From contig CAYOWK010000064.1 of NCBI GenBank assembly GCA_964407665.1, forward strand, positions 1-21,385: a stretch of DNA of 21,385 nucleotides, given 5' to 3'. The notes under the pieces were generated by a model. The model saw only the letters and a list, made by a program, of their open reading frames with translations, was not told the DNA's origin and did no database searches. Positions 1 to 6,686 of this stretch are shown here, one piece after another. Positions within the stretch are counted from its first letter, which is position 1, and the number at the start of each line of letters is the position of its first letter. Both the position numbers and the translations under genes were made by a program. Origin of the DNA: CAYOWK01 sp964407665 (GTDB lineage Bacteria; Pseudomonadota; Alphaproteobacteria; Caulobacterales; Hyphomonadaceae).

Positions 1-114
1 CGCCGACTGGACGCCCGCCGTTACCTTGCCGTCGACCCACTGCGTCTCCTCCAGCACCTTGCGGGTCTGGGCCACCTGCTCTTCGGACAGGACGTTCGGG
101 ATTCGGATCAGCAT
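1..114 (-). CDS. PKHD-type Fe(II)/2-oxoglutarate hydroxylase, PiuC/YbiX-like (N-terminal part)
   Basis: Only the first 38 codons are in the window; the gene runs off the left edge. The peptide begins MLIRIPNVLSEEQVA and continues with a 'WVDGKVTAG.QSA' stretch. This is the usual N-terminus of the YbiX/PiuC family, iron- and 2-oxoglutarate-dependent dioxygenases of about 225 residues. The iron-binding HxD...H core lies outside the window, so the catalytic residues cannot be checked. The gene lies 179 bp downstream of a Fiu/PiuA-like receptor on the same strand. That pairing (fiu-ybiX, piuA-piuC) is well known and supports both calls. It is probably iron-regulated together with the receptor. 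The ATG at 114 has no clear Shine-Dalgarno sequence. Confidence 0.85.
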   Translation of the reverse strand, partial: MLIRIPNVLSEEQVAQTRKVLEETQWVDGKVTAGVQSA

Positions 115-205
115 GGCTGGAAGCCCCTGGAAGTCGGCGGCAAAAAGTGGCTCTGGCAGGTCAGTCGGACGCCGGTTTCGGCCAACGCGCAACTCCCCTG
201 CTTCT

Positions 206-238
206 CCGGAAAGCCGCCGCCCGCATTCGGCTTCCCGG
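206..238 (-). other. Inverted repeat between siderophore receptor and hydroxylase
   Basis: Arms 206-216 and 228-238 are complementary over 11 positions with one G.T wobble, and the loop is 11 nt. It lies 56 bp beyond the receptor stop codon and 92 bp before the hydroxylase start. No T-run follows it on the minus strand, so it is not a classic intrinsic terminator. It may be a processing or partial-termination hairpin that lowers expression of the hydroxylase relative to the receptor. Confidence 0.4.
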
Positions 239-293
239 GAGGAGGACCGGGAACAGGCGAACAGCAGGCGGCGGTCCCGGAAGGGACGATCGG

Positions 294-2594
294 CTAGTAC
301 ACGATGCCCAGCGAGGCGATGAAGGTGCGCCCCTGGGCCGGCGTGAGCCGGTTGCCGTGAACCTGCGAGAAGTAGAGCTCGTCGGTCAGGTTGTAGGCGT
401 TGAGCGAGATGCGGTAGCGGTCGAAGGCGTACGACACGAGGCCATCGACCGTGGTGTAGCCCGGCGCCGCCGCCGTGTTCGTGTTGTTCAGCCAGACATC
501 GTCCTGGTAGGTGACGCCGCCGCCGATCTCGAGCCCGTTCAGAAGCCCCGTGAAGTTGTAGGTCGTCCAGAGCGAGGCGGCCGTTTCCGGCGTGAAGATG
601 ATCTGGTTGCCGACCGCGGGGTTCGGACAGGTCGTCGCCGGCGCCACGGGCGTGCAGGTCGCGCCGGCGGCGATCGGGGCGAGGTCGGTATACTCCGTAT
701 CCAGCCATGTGATGCTGGCGTTCAGCGACCAGTTGTCGGTGATGGCGCCGCCCGCGCCAAGCTCGACGCCCAGAATCTCCTGGCCGTCACCCGAGCGGAC
801 GATGGAGCCGGACACCGGATCGGTCTCCTTCACATTGCCCTTCTTCGTCTGGAACACGGCGCCCTGCAGCTGGATGCGGTTGTCGAACAGGCCCAGACGC
901 GCGCCCACCTCGATGTTGGTGCTCTCCTCGGGATCGAGGGCGGCGTTGGTAAGCTGGTTGGGAGACGTGGGACCGGTGATCGTGTCGCCGTTGTTGACCG
1001 AGACGCCCGGCGGCTTCGCGGCCTCCGAGTAGGAAATCCACCAGGTCTGCGTAGAGGACGGCTCGTAGATCAGGCCAATCTGCGGCGTGACGTAGTCGCT
1101 CTTGGACGAGACGCCGGCGTAAGTCGTGCCGGTGGCGGCGAACGTCGTCGTGTTCTGGTCCACCTCGTACCAGGCCGCACGCACGCCAGCGACCAGCGAC
1201 CACTGATCCGTCAGCCAGAGCCGCTCGCTGGCGAACACCGACACATCGAACGCTGTTGTGTCGCGGATATTGGACCGCGCGGTGTTGACGACAGGACGCG
1301 CAACGCTCTGCGGATCGAGAAGCGGGATCGCGGTCGGGCGGGAGCCGGGCGCCGTGTAGCTGTACTGGTTGCGGTCGTTCGATTGCCAGGACGCATCAAC
1401 GCCCACCAGAAGCTCGCTGCGCAGGCCGCCGATCGGCGCCGAGATCTGCGCGGTTGAGATGTTCTGCACGCCGTTGGTGTCCTGATCCCACGGCCCGGGA
1501 CCGCCGGGCGTCCCGAAGGGAATGGTGGCGGCGTCGCCGTCCGTCAGCGCCGCGACGCAGGCAGCCGCACAGCTGGTCGGCGTGAACTGCGAGTAGCGCT
1601 GGTAGACGCCGTACTTGGTGTCGTTTGTCAGCGTCAGCCAGTCATTGACCGTGTGGCTGAGACGCGCCGTGAAGGTGTCGACCACAGTCTCGTCGATGTC
1701 GGTGACGAAGCCGAGATAGGTGGAAGGGTCGAGGCCAAGGTCGGTGATCGGAATCGGCGTCGTCGATCCAGGCAGCGTCACAGTCGGCAGGCCATAGTCC
1801 GGGACTTTGTCCTCCGTCTGGTGGAAATAGCCGACGGTGAAGGTGGTGTCGCCGCCAAGGCCGAAGCCGATGGTCGGCGCCACGCCCCAGCGGTCGGAAT
1901 ACACCACATCCCGGCTGGCGTTCTCGTTGCTGTGGACCATGGCGGCGACCCGCACCGCCATGCCGTCGCCGAGATCCTGGTTCCAGTCGCCGGCAGCGCG
2001 CAGATAGTCGCCATCGCCCGCCGACAGTGTCGCCGAGCCGAACGTGTCAGAGGCTGGAGTCTTCGAGGACGTGTTGATGCCGCCGCCGGCCGCGCCGCGG
2101 CCAAAGGCTGACGACGACGGCCCCTTGAACACTTCAACCTGGCCGTAGTTGAACGAGTCGCGCGTGAAGACGCCGAAGTCCCGCAGCCCGTCCGTGTAGA
2201 TGTCATTCTTGGCGCTGATGCCGCGGATGAAGAACTGGTCGCCGGAGAGGACGCCGCCCTCGCCGATCTGGGTGGTGATGCCTGGCACATTGCGCAGCGC
2301 CTGCTCGAGAGTCGAAACGCCCTGCTCGGCCAGGGTCTCGCCGTCGATCACGTTGACGACCTGGATCGGTTCATCACCAACAGCGGATGCGGACGTGATG
2401 CGCTGACCGAGAACGTAGATGCGTTCGCGATCTGCCTCTTCGATATCGGCAGGCGCCGCCTCGGCCGGTCCTGCAGGGTCGGACTGCTGGGCGACGGCTT
2501 CCATGCCGGTGGCCGACAGAACGAGCGCCAGCGCGGCCCCGCGCTTCAGGGCGCCAAGGCCGACCTTTTGCGTATCCAAGTGCCCGGATTTCAT
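294..2594 (-). CDS. TonB-dependent catecholate siderophore receptor, Fiu/PiuA-like
   Basis: This 766-residue outer-membrane receptor would import ferric catecholate-type siderophores using TonB energy. A signal peptide occupies roughly residues 1-36 (hydrophobic ALALVLSATG, then AVAQQ). The plug domain follows, with 'LRNVPGI', 'FIRGISAKNDIYTDGLRDFG', 'QVEVFKGPSSSAFGRG' and 'GGGIN', a pattern very close to E. coli Fiu (about 760 residues). The rest is a beta-barrel ending in a terminal aromatic (GIVY). I chose the ATG at 2594 because it sits just before the signal peptide. A longer in-frame start at 2657 would add a non-signal-like leader and overlap the presumed operator. A PiuC-like hydroxylase gene follows, and a Fur-type palindrome lies 31 bp upstream, so iron repression is expected. 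The exact siderophore cannot be inferred. Confidence 0.92.
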   Translation of the reverse strand: MKSGHLDTQKVGLGALKRGAALALVLSATGMEAVAQQSDPAGPAEAAPADIEEADRERIYVLGQRITSASAVGDEPIQVVNVIDGETLAEQGVSTLEQALRNVPGITTQIGEGGVLSGDQFFIRGISAKNDIYTDGLRDFGVFTRDSFNYGQVEVFKGPSSSAFGRGAAGGGINTSSKTPASDTFGSATLSAGDGDYLRAAGDWNQDLGDGMAVRVAAMVHSNENASRDVVYSDRWGVAPTIGFGLGGDTTFTVGYFHQTEDKVPDYGLPTVTLPGSTTPIPITDLGLDPSTYLGFVTDIDETVVDTFTARLSHTVNDWLTLTNDTKYGVYQRYSQFTPTSCAAACVAALTDGDAATIPFGTPGGPGPWDQDTNGVQNISTAQISAPIGGLRSELLVGVDASWQSNDRNQYSYTAPGSRPTAIPLLDPQSVARPVVNTARSNIRDTTAFDVSVFASERLWLTDQWSLVAGVRAAWYEVDQNTTTFAATGTTYAGVSSKSDYVTPQIGLIYEPSSTQTWWISYSEAAKPPGVSVNNGDTITGPTSPNQLTNAALDPEESTNIEVGARLGLFDNRIQLQGAVFQTKKGNVKETDPVSGSIVRSGDGQEILGVELGAGGAITDNWSLNASITWLDTEYTDLAPIAAGATCTPVAPATTCPNPAVGNQIIFTPETAASLWTTYNFTGLLNGLEIGGGVTYQDDVWLNNTNTAAAPGYTTVDGLVSYAFDRYRISLNAYNLTDELYFSQVHGNRLTPAQGRTFIASLGIVY

Positions 2595-2624
2595 GTTCAC
2601 GCCCCGACAAACTCTGCGACATTG

Positions 2625-2641
2625 TTGCGAATGATTTGCAA
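2625..2641. promoter_or_regulatory. Fur-type iron box upstream of the siderophore receptor
   Basis: TTGCGAATGATTTGCAA is a 17-bp palindrome (TTGC-AAT-n-ATT-GCAA with one mismatched pair). It resembles Fur-regulated sites upstream of alpha- and gammaproteobacterial TonB receptors. It lies 31 bp before the chosen ATG at 2594, where a bound repressor would block transcription. A second palindrome, GCAAATTTGC at 2654-2663, lies 12 bp further upstream and may extend the site. The binding protein is inferred from the target gene, not seen. Confidence 0.6.
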
Positions 2642-2653
2642 CCGCATACAGAC

Positions 2654-2663
2654 GCAAATTTGC
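2654..2663. promoter_or_regulatory. Second AT-centred palindrome upstream of the receptor
   Basis: GCAAATTTGC is a perfect 10-bp palindrome whose half-site (GCAAAT) matches the half-site of the iron box at 2625-2641. It could be a second contact point for the same repressor. It is short, so chance is possible. Confidence 0.3.
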
Positions 2664-2751
2664 AAACGCAAGTGCTTCGCAGATGCATTTCGGGGATCAG
2701 TTGCCGCAGGGACGCCGGGAGGTTGCGACACCGGGAGAGGTCAAGGGGGCC

Positions 2752-2784
2752 AAAAAAAACGCCGGCCCCAGAGGGACCGGCGTT
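2752..2784 (-). terminator. Intrinsic terminator for the 43-residue membrane protein gene
   Basis: Read on the minus strand, an 8-bp GC-rich stem (2777-2784 with 2758-2765) continues after one mismatch with 3 more pairs (2773-2775 with 2767-2769), closes on a 3-nt loop, and is followed directly by eight T residues (complement of 2752-2759). This is a textbook Rho-independent terminator. It lies 88 bp past the stop codon of the small gene at 2873-3004 and upstream of the receptor promoter, so it separates the two units. It is good evidence that the small gene is really transcribed. Confidence 0.85.
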
Positions 2785-2872
2785 GCAGTAACAGCTCTTC
2801 CGGACGGGGGAGGATGTCCGGTGGCCGTGAATGACGCCGCGGGTGGCGTCGAGAGAGAGGTTGGAGCGGCGG

Positions 2873-3004
2873 TCAGCCCAGAAGGCGGACGGTCGCTTCC
2901 ATGAGGACGAGGAAGGCTACGGTGGCGCCCAGCGTCAGTGCGGTTGCCAGTCCGAATTCCTTGATCGCGGTTTGCAGTTCGGCGTTACCAGGGAGGAAGG
3001 TCAT
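2873..3004 (-). CDS. 43-residue single-pass membrane protein, unknown function
   Basis: The frame starts MTFLPGNAELQTAIKEFG and continues with a hydrophobic helix (about residues 19-36, LATALTLGATVAFLVLME), ending ATVRLLG. I see one predicted membrane segment with a short, mildly amphipathic N-terminal part and no cysteine. I do not recognise a family. Support for a real gene comes from the strong minus-strand terminator 88 bp downstream, the hydrophobic segment, and the lack of any other gene between the tetR stop and the receptor promoter. There is no strong Shine-Dalgarno sequence; GAAAGAGA precedes the ATG by about 6 bases. It lies downstream of and in the same direction as a TetR gene, with an AT-rich gap between, so the regulator may act on it. 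Confidence 0.55.
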   Translation of the reverse strand: MTFLPGNAELQTAIKEFGLATALTLGATVAFLVLMEATVRLLG

Positions 3005-3124
3005 GTCAGGTCTCTTTCGTATCAGCGAGGTCTCTTGCGGCCTCTCGGTTCGTCTTCTTTTTAGTTGGCGACCGTTTCGGTTCCGCCATGCACACTACGT
3101 AGCCCAGCTCTGATCGGATTGCAA

Positions 3125-3146
3125 TGAACAAAATCGAAAATGTTCA
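3125..3146. promoter_or_regulatory. Inverted repeat, candidate operator between tetR and the small membrane protein gene
   Basis: TGAACA (3125-3130) and TGTTCA (3141-3146) form a perfect 6-bp inverted repeat with a 10-bp A-rich centre. The site is in the AT-rich gap (about 3110-3270) that contrasts with the GC-rich surroundings. It lies about 120 bp upstream of the small gene and 144 bp after the tetR stop. It could be a target for the adjacent TetR protein or another regulator; no convincing -35/-10 pair was found beside it. Confidence 0.35.
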
Positions 3147-3289
3147 ATATTTCTGCTGCAGAGCAACATCAGGCTGCAATCCAAGGAGCCAGACTTCGTG
3201 TCAGTTTTCATGACATTGAATTGCGCCCAAAATAGGGCGGCGAAAATTCGTATGTTTTCAGGCAATTGCGGAACCTGCGGCCGCGATCT

Positions 3290-3886
3290 CTAGCGACGGG
3301 CTGAAAGGCCAGTCAGCGAAATCGTCAGAACGCCGTCGAGTTCAAATGCAAGTGATGACAGTTGTTCTGTCGTCCACAGCTGCGGGAACTGGAACTTGAC
3401 CGTGATGCACTGCACCAGGTCCGCCGAGATTGTCAGGTCGTAGGGAAGGATGAAATCGCCAGAGGCGACGCCCTCTTCCAGGATCCGCTCGACGAAGATG
3501 CGCTCCTGGGCGCGGTCTTCGGCAAAATACTCCGGGCGCTCGCGCGCCATCATCTGCGCCAGTTCCATGAGCTTGGGATGGTGCTCGAAAATTCGGAACG
3601 TCCGCTCCAGACGAAACTGGAAAAAATCGAACAGTTTCCGGGAGGGAGAGCGCGCGGCATCTTTCAGGATGACGTTGTAGCCTGCATGCGATTCGGCGGC
3701 GAACTTGCGCGACATCGCCTCGGCTATATCGATCTTGGAGGGAAAAAACCGGTAGATGTTACCCGCCGACATGCCGCAGTCTGCAGCGATCTCGGACATG
3801 GTGGTTTTGCCGTAGCCATAATGTAGGATGCGCTGCGACGCGGCGTTCAGGATGCTTTCGCGCGGGTCTGTCTTGATATCGCTCAT
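3290..3886 (-). CDS. TetR/AcrR family transcriptional regulator
   Basis: This is a 198-residue protein with a standard TetR DNA-binding domain at about residues 10-57: 'ILNAASQRILHYGYGKTTMSEIAADCGMSAGNIYRFFPSK' has the helix-turn-helix and the closing aromatic 'YRFF' followed by K. The C-terminal part (about 60-198) is all-helical and would bind an unknown ligand and dimerise; it includes 'FDFFQFRLERTFRIFEHHPKLMELAQMM'. TetR proteins usually repress their own or adjacent genes. The neighbours are the divergent gpsA (44 bp from its ATG) and, downstream on the same strand, the 43-residue membrane protein. Neither identifies the ligand. Local GC is a little lower than in the flanking genes. Confidence 0.88.
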   Translation of the reverse strand: MSDIKTDPRESILNAASQRILHYGYGKTTMSEIAADCGMSAGNIYRFFPSKIDIAEAMSRKFAAESHAGYNVILKDAARSPSRKLFDFFQFRLERTFRIFEHHPKLMELAQMMARERPEYFAEDRAQERIFVERILEEGVASGDFILPYDLTISADLVQCITVKFQFPQLWTTEQLSSLAFELDGVLTISLTGLSARR

Positions 3887-3930
3887 TCAGGCAGGCAAGG
3901 CTCTAGGCGGGATTGAACGCTGAACATTCC

Positions 3931-4977
3931 ATGAATTCATCACAGAATGATTACCGTGGCCAGTCCCAATTTGAACGTGTCGGCGTTCTGGGAGCCGGCG
4001 CCTGGGGTACCGCGCTGGCGTTTGGCGCAGCGTCTGCCGGGCGTGACGTCACTGTCTGGGCGCTCGAACCGGATGTCGCAGAAGCCCTCAGCGGCGGCCG
4101 CGGAAACCCGGCCTACCTGCCCGGCCTAGACCTTCCGCCCATCCGGGCCACGACCGACATCGCCGGCCTTGCCGCCTGTGACGCCATTCTTGCTGTGGCT
4201 CCGGCCCAGCACATGAGAGGCTCTCTGACCGCCCTCGCGCCACACCTCAGGCCGGGCACGCCGGTCGCCCTCTGCTCCAAGGGCGTAGAGCGGGGATCGC
4301 TCAAGCTGCTGGCCGATGTGCTGGCCGAGGCGGCGCCGCACGCCGAGCCCGCCGTGCTGTCCGGGCCTTCCTTCGCCATCGACGTGGCGAAGGGTCTTCC
4401 GACGGCCGTAACGCTCGCCTGCCGCAACCGGGCGATGGGCGATGCGTGGATGAAATCCATCGGGCGACCGAACTTCAGGATGTACTGGACGGACGATCTG
4501 GTGGGCGCGGAGGCGGGCGGCGCAGTCAAGAACGTGCTGGCGATCGCCTGCGGCGTTTCGGAGGGCATGGGCCTGGGGCGTTCGGCGCACGCCGCCCTCA
4601 TAGCGCGCGGTTTCGCCGAGATGACCCGGCTCGGCGTGGCGCTGGGCGCCCGGCCCGAGACGCTGGCGGGTCTGTGCGGTCTGGGCGATCTGGTGCTGAC
4701 CTGTTCCTCGCCGCAGTCGCGCAACATGAGCTTCGGCATGGCGCTGGGTCAGGGCCGCAAGGCCGCCGACATCCTCGGCGAGCGCCGCAGCGTGACCGAA
4801 GGCGCGGAAAGCGCGCCGGCGGTTGTCGAACTGGCGGCGCGGCTCAACATCGAAATGCCGATCTGCACGGTTGTCGACGCCCTGATCCGCGGCGATATCG
4901 GACCGCGCGACGCGATGGACCGGCTGCTCAGCCGGCCCTTCCGCGACGAGCGCGTCGCTCCGCCCGAAAAACCCTGA
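3931..4977 (+). CDS. gpsA: NAD(P)H-dependent glycerol-3-phosphate dehydrogenase
   Basis: GpsA reduces dihydroxyacetone phosphate to sn-glycerol-3-phosphate in the cytoplasm, the first committed precursor of phospholipids. The 348-residue protein starts with a Rossmann motif GVLGAGAWGTALA. It continues with 'APAQHMR', 'CSKGVERGS' and 'LSGPSFAIDVAKGLPTAV'. The C-terminal domain has the catalytic lysine in 'GGAVKNVLAIACG' (K200), then 'LAGLCGLGDLVLTC' and 'TEGAESAPAV'. Length and motif order fit the family. I took ATG 3931; an in-frame TTG at 3913 would add six residues, and neither has a clear ribosome-binding site. A YciI-like gene follows 25 bp later, a frequent arrangement in alphaproteobacteria. 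Confidence 0.96.
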   Translation: MNSSQNDYRGQSQFERVGVLGAGAWGTALAFGAASAGRDVTVWALEPDVAEALSGGRGNPAYLPGLDLPPIRATTDIAGLAACDAILAVAPAQHMRGSLTALAPHLRPGTPVALCSKGVERGSLKLLADVLAEAAPHAEPAVLSGPSFAIDVAKGLPTAVTLACRNRAMGDAWMKSIGRPNFRMYWTDDLVGAEAGGAVKNVLAIACGVSEGMGLGRSAHAALIARGFAEMTRLGVALGARPETLAGLCGLGDLVLTCSSPQSRNMSFGMALGQGRKAADILGERRSVTEGAESAPAVVELAARLNIEMPICTVVDALIRGDIGPRDAMDRLLSRPFRDERVAPPEKP

Positions 4978-5002
4978 GTCCGGACAGACAGGAACCACAG
5001 CC

Positions 5003-5284
5003 ATGCCGCTTTATGTGATGTACGGGCTCGACAAGCCGGACGGCCTCGAGCTGCGCAAGGCGACACGCCCCGCCCATCTCGAGTGGCTGAAGATGTTCGA
5101 GCATCTGGTGAAGCTGGCCGGCCCCGTGCTGCAGTCGGATGGCGGAACGCCGGCTGGATCCATGATCGTGATCGAGGCGGCAAGCCTTGAAGCCGCCAGG
5201 GCGTGGGCGGCGATGGACCCCTATGCAAAGGCTGGCCTCTGGGCCAGCCAGGAGATCCGGCCGTTCACCCAGGTCATGCCGTGA
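5003..5284 (+). CDS. YciI family protein
   Basis: This 93-residue protein is a single ferredoxin-like (dimeric alpha-beta barrel) domain of the YciI family. 'RPAHLEWL' (His25) and 'MDPYAKAGLW' (Asp72) are the conserved His/Asp features. The C-terminus 'EIRPF.QVM' is also typical. The biochemical role of most YciI proteins is unsettled; some are dehalogenase-like or degrade pathway intermediates. An AGGAA Shine-Dalgarno lies upstream of the ATG. It follows gpsA by 25 bp and its stop TGA overlaps the GTG start of the next gene, so the three genes probably form one transcript. Confidence 0.88.
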   Translation: MPLYVMYGLDKPDGLELRKATRPAHLEWLKMFEHLVKLAGPVLQSDGGTPAGSMIVIEAASLEAARAWAAMDPYAKAGLWASQEIRPFTQVMP

Positions 5285-6021
5285 GGTCGATCGTAGCCGC
5301 CGCGCTGCTGATGCTGGCGGCGCCGGCAGCGCTGTCGCAGACCATCGGCAGCCCTGCCATTTCAGCCGCCCTGCGCGCGCCCGACCGAACCACCGACGCG
5401 CGGTTTCGCGACCAGTCCCGGATGCCGTCGACCATCCTGTCGGCGGCGGATATCGATCCCGGCGACCGCATTCTGGATATGGGCGCCGGCAGCGGCTACC
5501 TCACGCTGCTCGCCTCCTCGCTTACGGGCGATACGGGGCGGGTCGACCTGCACAACACCCCCAGCTGGATCACGCAATTCCCCAATCTCGACCCCGAAGA
5601 CCTGATGGGGCGCATCAAGCGCGCTAACGTCGGCTACATCGTTTCCGCCTGGGATGAGCTGCCTGGCGAGCCTGCAACCTACGACGTGATCCTGATGGGT
5701 CAGGTTTACCACGACGCCGTGCTCGAGGCCGCCGACATCCCGCTGATGAACGCGCGCCTGTTCGAACTGCTGAAGCCCGGCGGGCGCCTGATCGTCGAGG
5801 ATCACGATGCCGATCCTGTAACGCCCCCTGCCCGACAGGCCAGTCTGCACCGGCTGGCCAAGAGTGTCGTGATCGCGGAGCTGACCGCGGCCGGTTTCGA
5901 GAACACGGGCGAAGCCTACATCAGCCCGGGCAAGGATGACTACCGGTTCAATGTCTTCCGCCCGAACCTGCGCGGCCGCACCGACCGCTACATCCTGACG
6001 TTTGAGAAACCGGCACGCTGA
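5281..6021 (+). CDS. Exported class I SAM-dependent methyltransferase-like protein (COG4798-type)
   Basis: The start is the GTG at 5281, overlapping the YciI stop (GTGA). It gives a clean signal peptide, MRSIVAAALLMLAAPAALSQ, with cleavage expected near residue 19; upstream in-frame starts would lie inside yciI and hide this signal. The 246-residue protein has a Rossmann methyltransferase fold: motif I 'DRILDMGAGSGYL' (about 62-74), 'YDVILMGQVYHD', and 'LFELLKPGGRLIVEDHD'. These fit a group of predicted methyltransferases with signal peptides known from Caulobacter and relatives. The location is odd because S-adenosylmethionine is cytosolic; the fold may serve another ligand, or SAM may reach the periplasm. 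The substrate is unknown. Confidence 0.8.
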   Translation: MRSIVAAALLMLAAPAALSQTIGSPAISAALRAPDRTTDARFRDQSRMPSTILSAADIDPGDRILDMGAGSGYLTLLASSLTGDTGRVDLHNTPSWITQFPNLDPEDLMGRIKRANVGYIVSAWDELPGEPATYDVILMGQVYHDAVLEAADIPLMNARLFELLKPGGRLIVEDHDADPVTPPARQASLHRLAKSVVIAELTAAGFENTGEAYISPGKDDYRFNVFRPNLRGRTDRYILTFEKPAR

Positions 6022-6066
6022 CCACGCCCGGCCCTGAGGGGCTGGACGAAGCCTGGCCTCGAACAG

Positions 6067-6176
6067 TGTCATTCCGGGCAAGGACCAGAGGTCCGCCGAC
6101 CCGGAATCCAGACTCCTCACCGCACCGCCGACCTCACTGGATTCCGGATCACCGCTGCGCGGCGTCCGGAATGACA
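6067..6176. repeat. Interspersed palindromic repeat, TGTCATTCCGG type, copy 1
   Basis: The 110-bp element is bounded by TGTCATTCCGG and CCGGAATGACA. It has an internal inverted repeat CCGGAATCCAG / CTGGATTCCGG, so it can fold as a cruciform-like double hairpin. The second copy is at 10313-10459; the two share 'GGGCAAGGAC' and 'GTCCGCCGACCCGGAATCCA' in the left arm. It fills the gap between the convergent 3' ends of the methyltransferase and VOC genes. Similar repeats are scattered through many alphaproteobacterial genomes. Confidence 0.8.
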
Positions 6177-6205
6177 GCTTAGATACATGCAGCGGGCGGC
6201 GGCTT

Positions 6206-6580
6206 TCACATACCCGAGGCGTGGAAGGCGCAGAGCTTGTTGCCGTCGAGATCGCGGAAGTAACCGGCGTAGAACGTGTCGCCGCGCGGACCCGCGGGTC
6301 CCTCGCATTTGGCGCCGAGCCGGATGGCGGTGTCGTAGACCTCGTGGACCTTTTCCTTCGAGGGCATGGACAGCGCGATCATCACGCCATTGCCGGCCGT
6401 CGCAGCTTCCTTGTCGTAAGGCTTGCCGATGCCCAGCATCGCGCGCGACGGGTCGCTGCCGTAGACGGTCGAGACGCCGAAATCCATCATTCGCTTGCCG
6501 CCGACCGGGGCAAGCACCTGATCGTAGAAATCGAGCGCCTTCTCGTAGTCGTTGGTGCCGAGCATTGCATAGCCGATCAT
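6206..6580 (-). CDS. VOC (vicinal oxygen chelate) family protein, glyoxalase-like
   Basis: This 124-residue, one-domain VOC protein begins MIGYAMLGTNDYEKALDFYD and ends 'GYFRDLDGNKLCAFH'. The layout fits the glyoxalase/bleomycin-resistance superfamily: two beta-alpha-beta-beta-beta units, 'HEVYDTAIRLGA' in the second helix, and 'DLDGNK' before the last strand. The usual metal ligands are not in place. The first-strand position normally held by His is Tyr4, and no Glu follows DGNK, so lactoylglutathione lyase activity should not be assumed. A strong GGGAGGGA Shine-Dalgarno sits seven bases before the ATG. The gene appears to stand alone; a palindromic repeat lies just past its stop. Confidence 0.88.
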   Translation of the reverse strand: MIGYAMLGTNDYEKALDFYDQVLAPVGGKRMMDFGVSTVYGSDPSRAMLGIGKPYDKEAATAGNGVMIALSMPSKEKVHEVYDTAIRLGAKCEGPAGPRGDTFYAGYFRDLDGNKLCAFHASGM

Positions 6581-6686
6581 GGAACGTCCCTCCCTCTGTC
6601 AGGGGTAAAAGGAAGTCACACTCGCGTGACACAGACAAGACACCGCAGTGCGCACTGCTGACAGGACGCTGGCGGCAGATGTCCGG

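Noticed and set aside
147..1457. 436-codon plus-strand open frame across the siderophore receptor
   Set aside because: It is antisense to a well-supported TonB receptor and has a low-complexity Arg/Gly/Val composition with no family features.
3913..3930. TTG start for gpsA
   Set aside because: It adds six residues not expected before the Rossmann motif, and a normal ATG at 3931 is available; it cannot be fully excluded.
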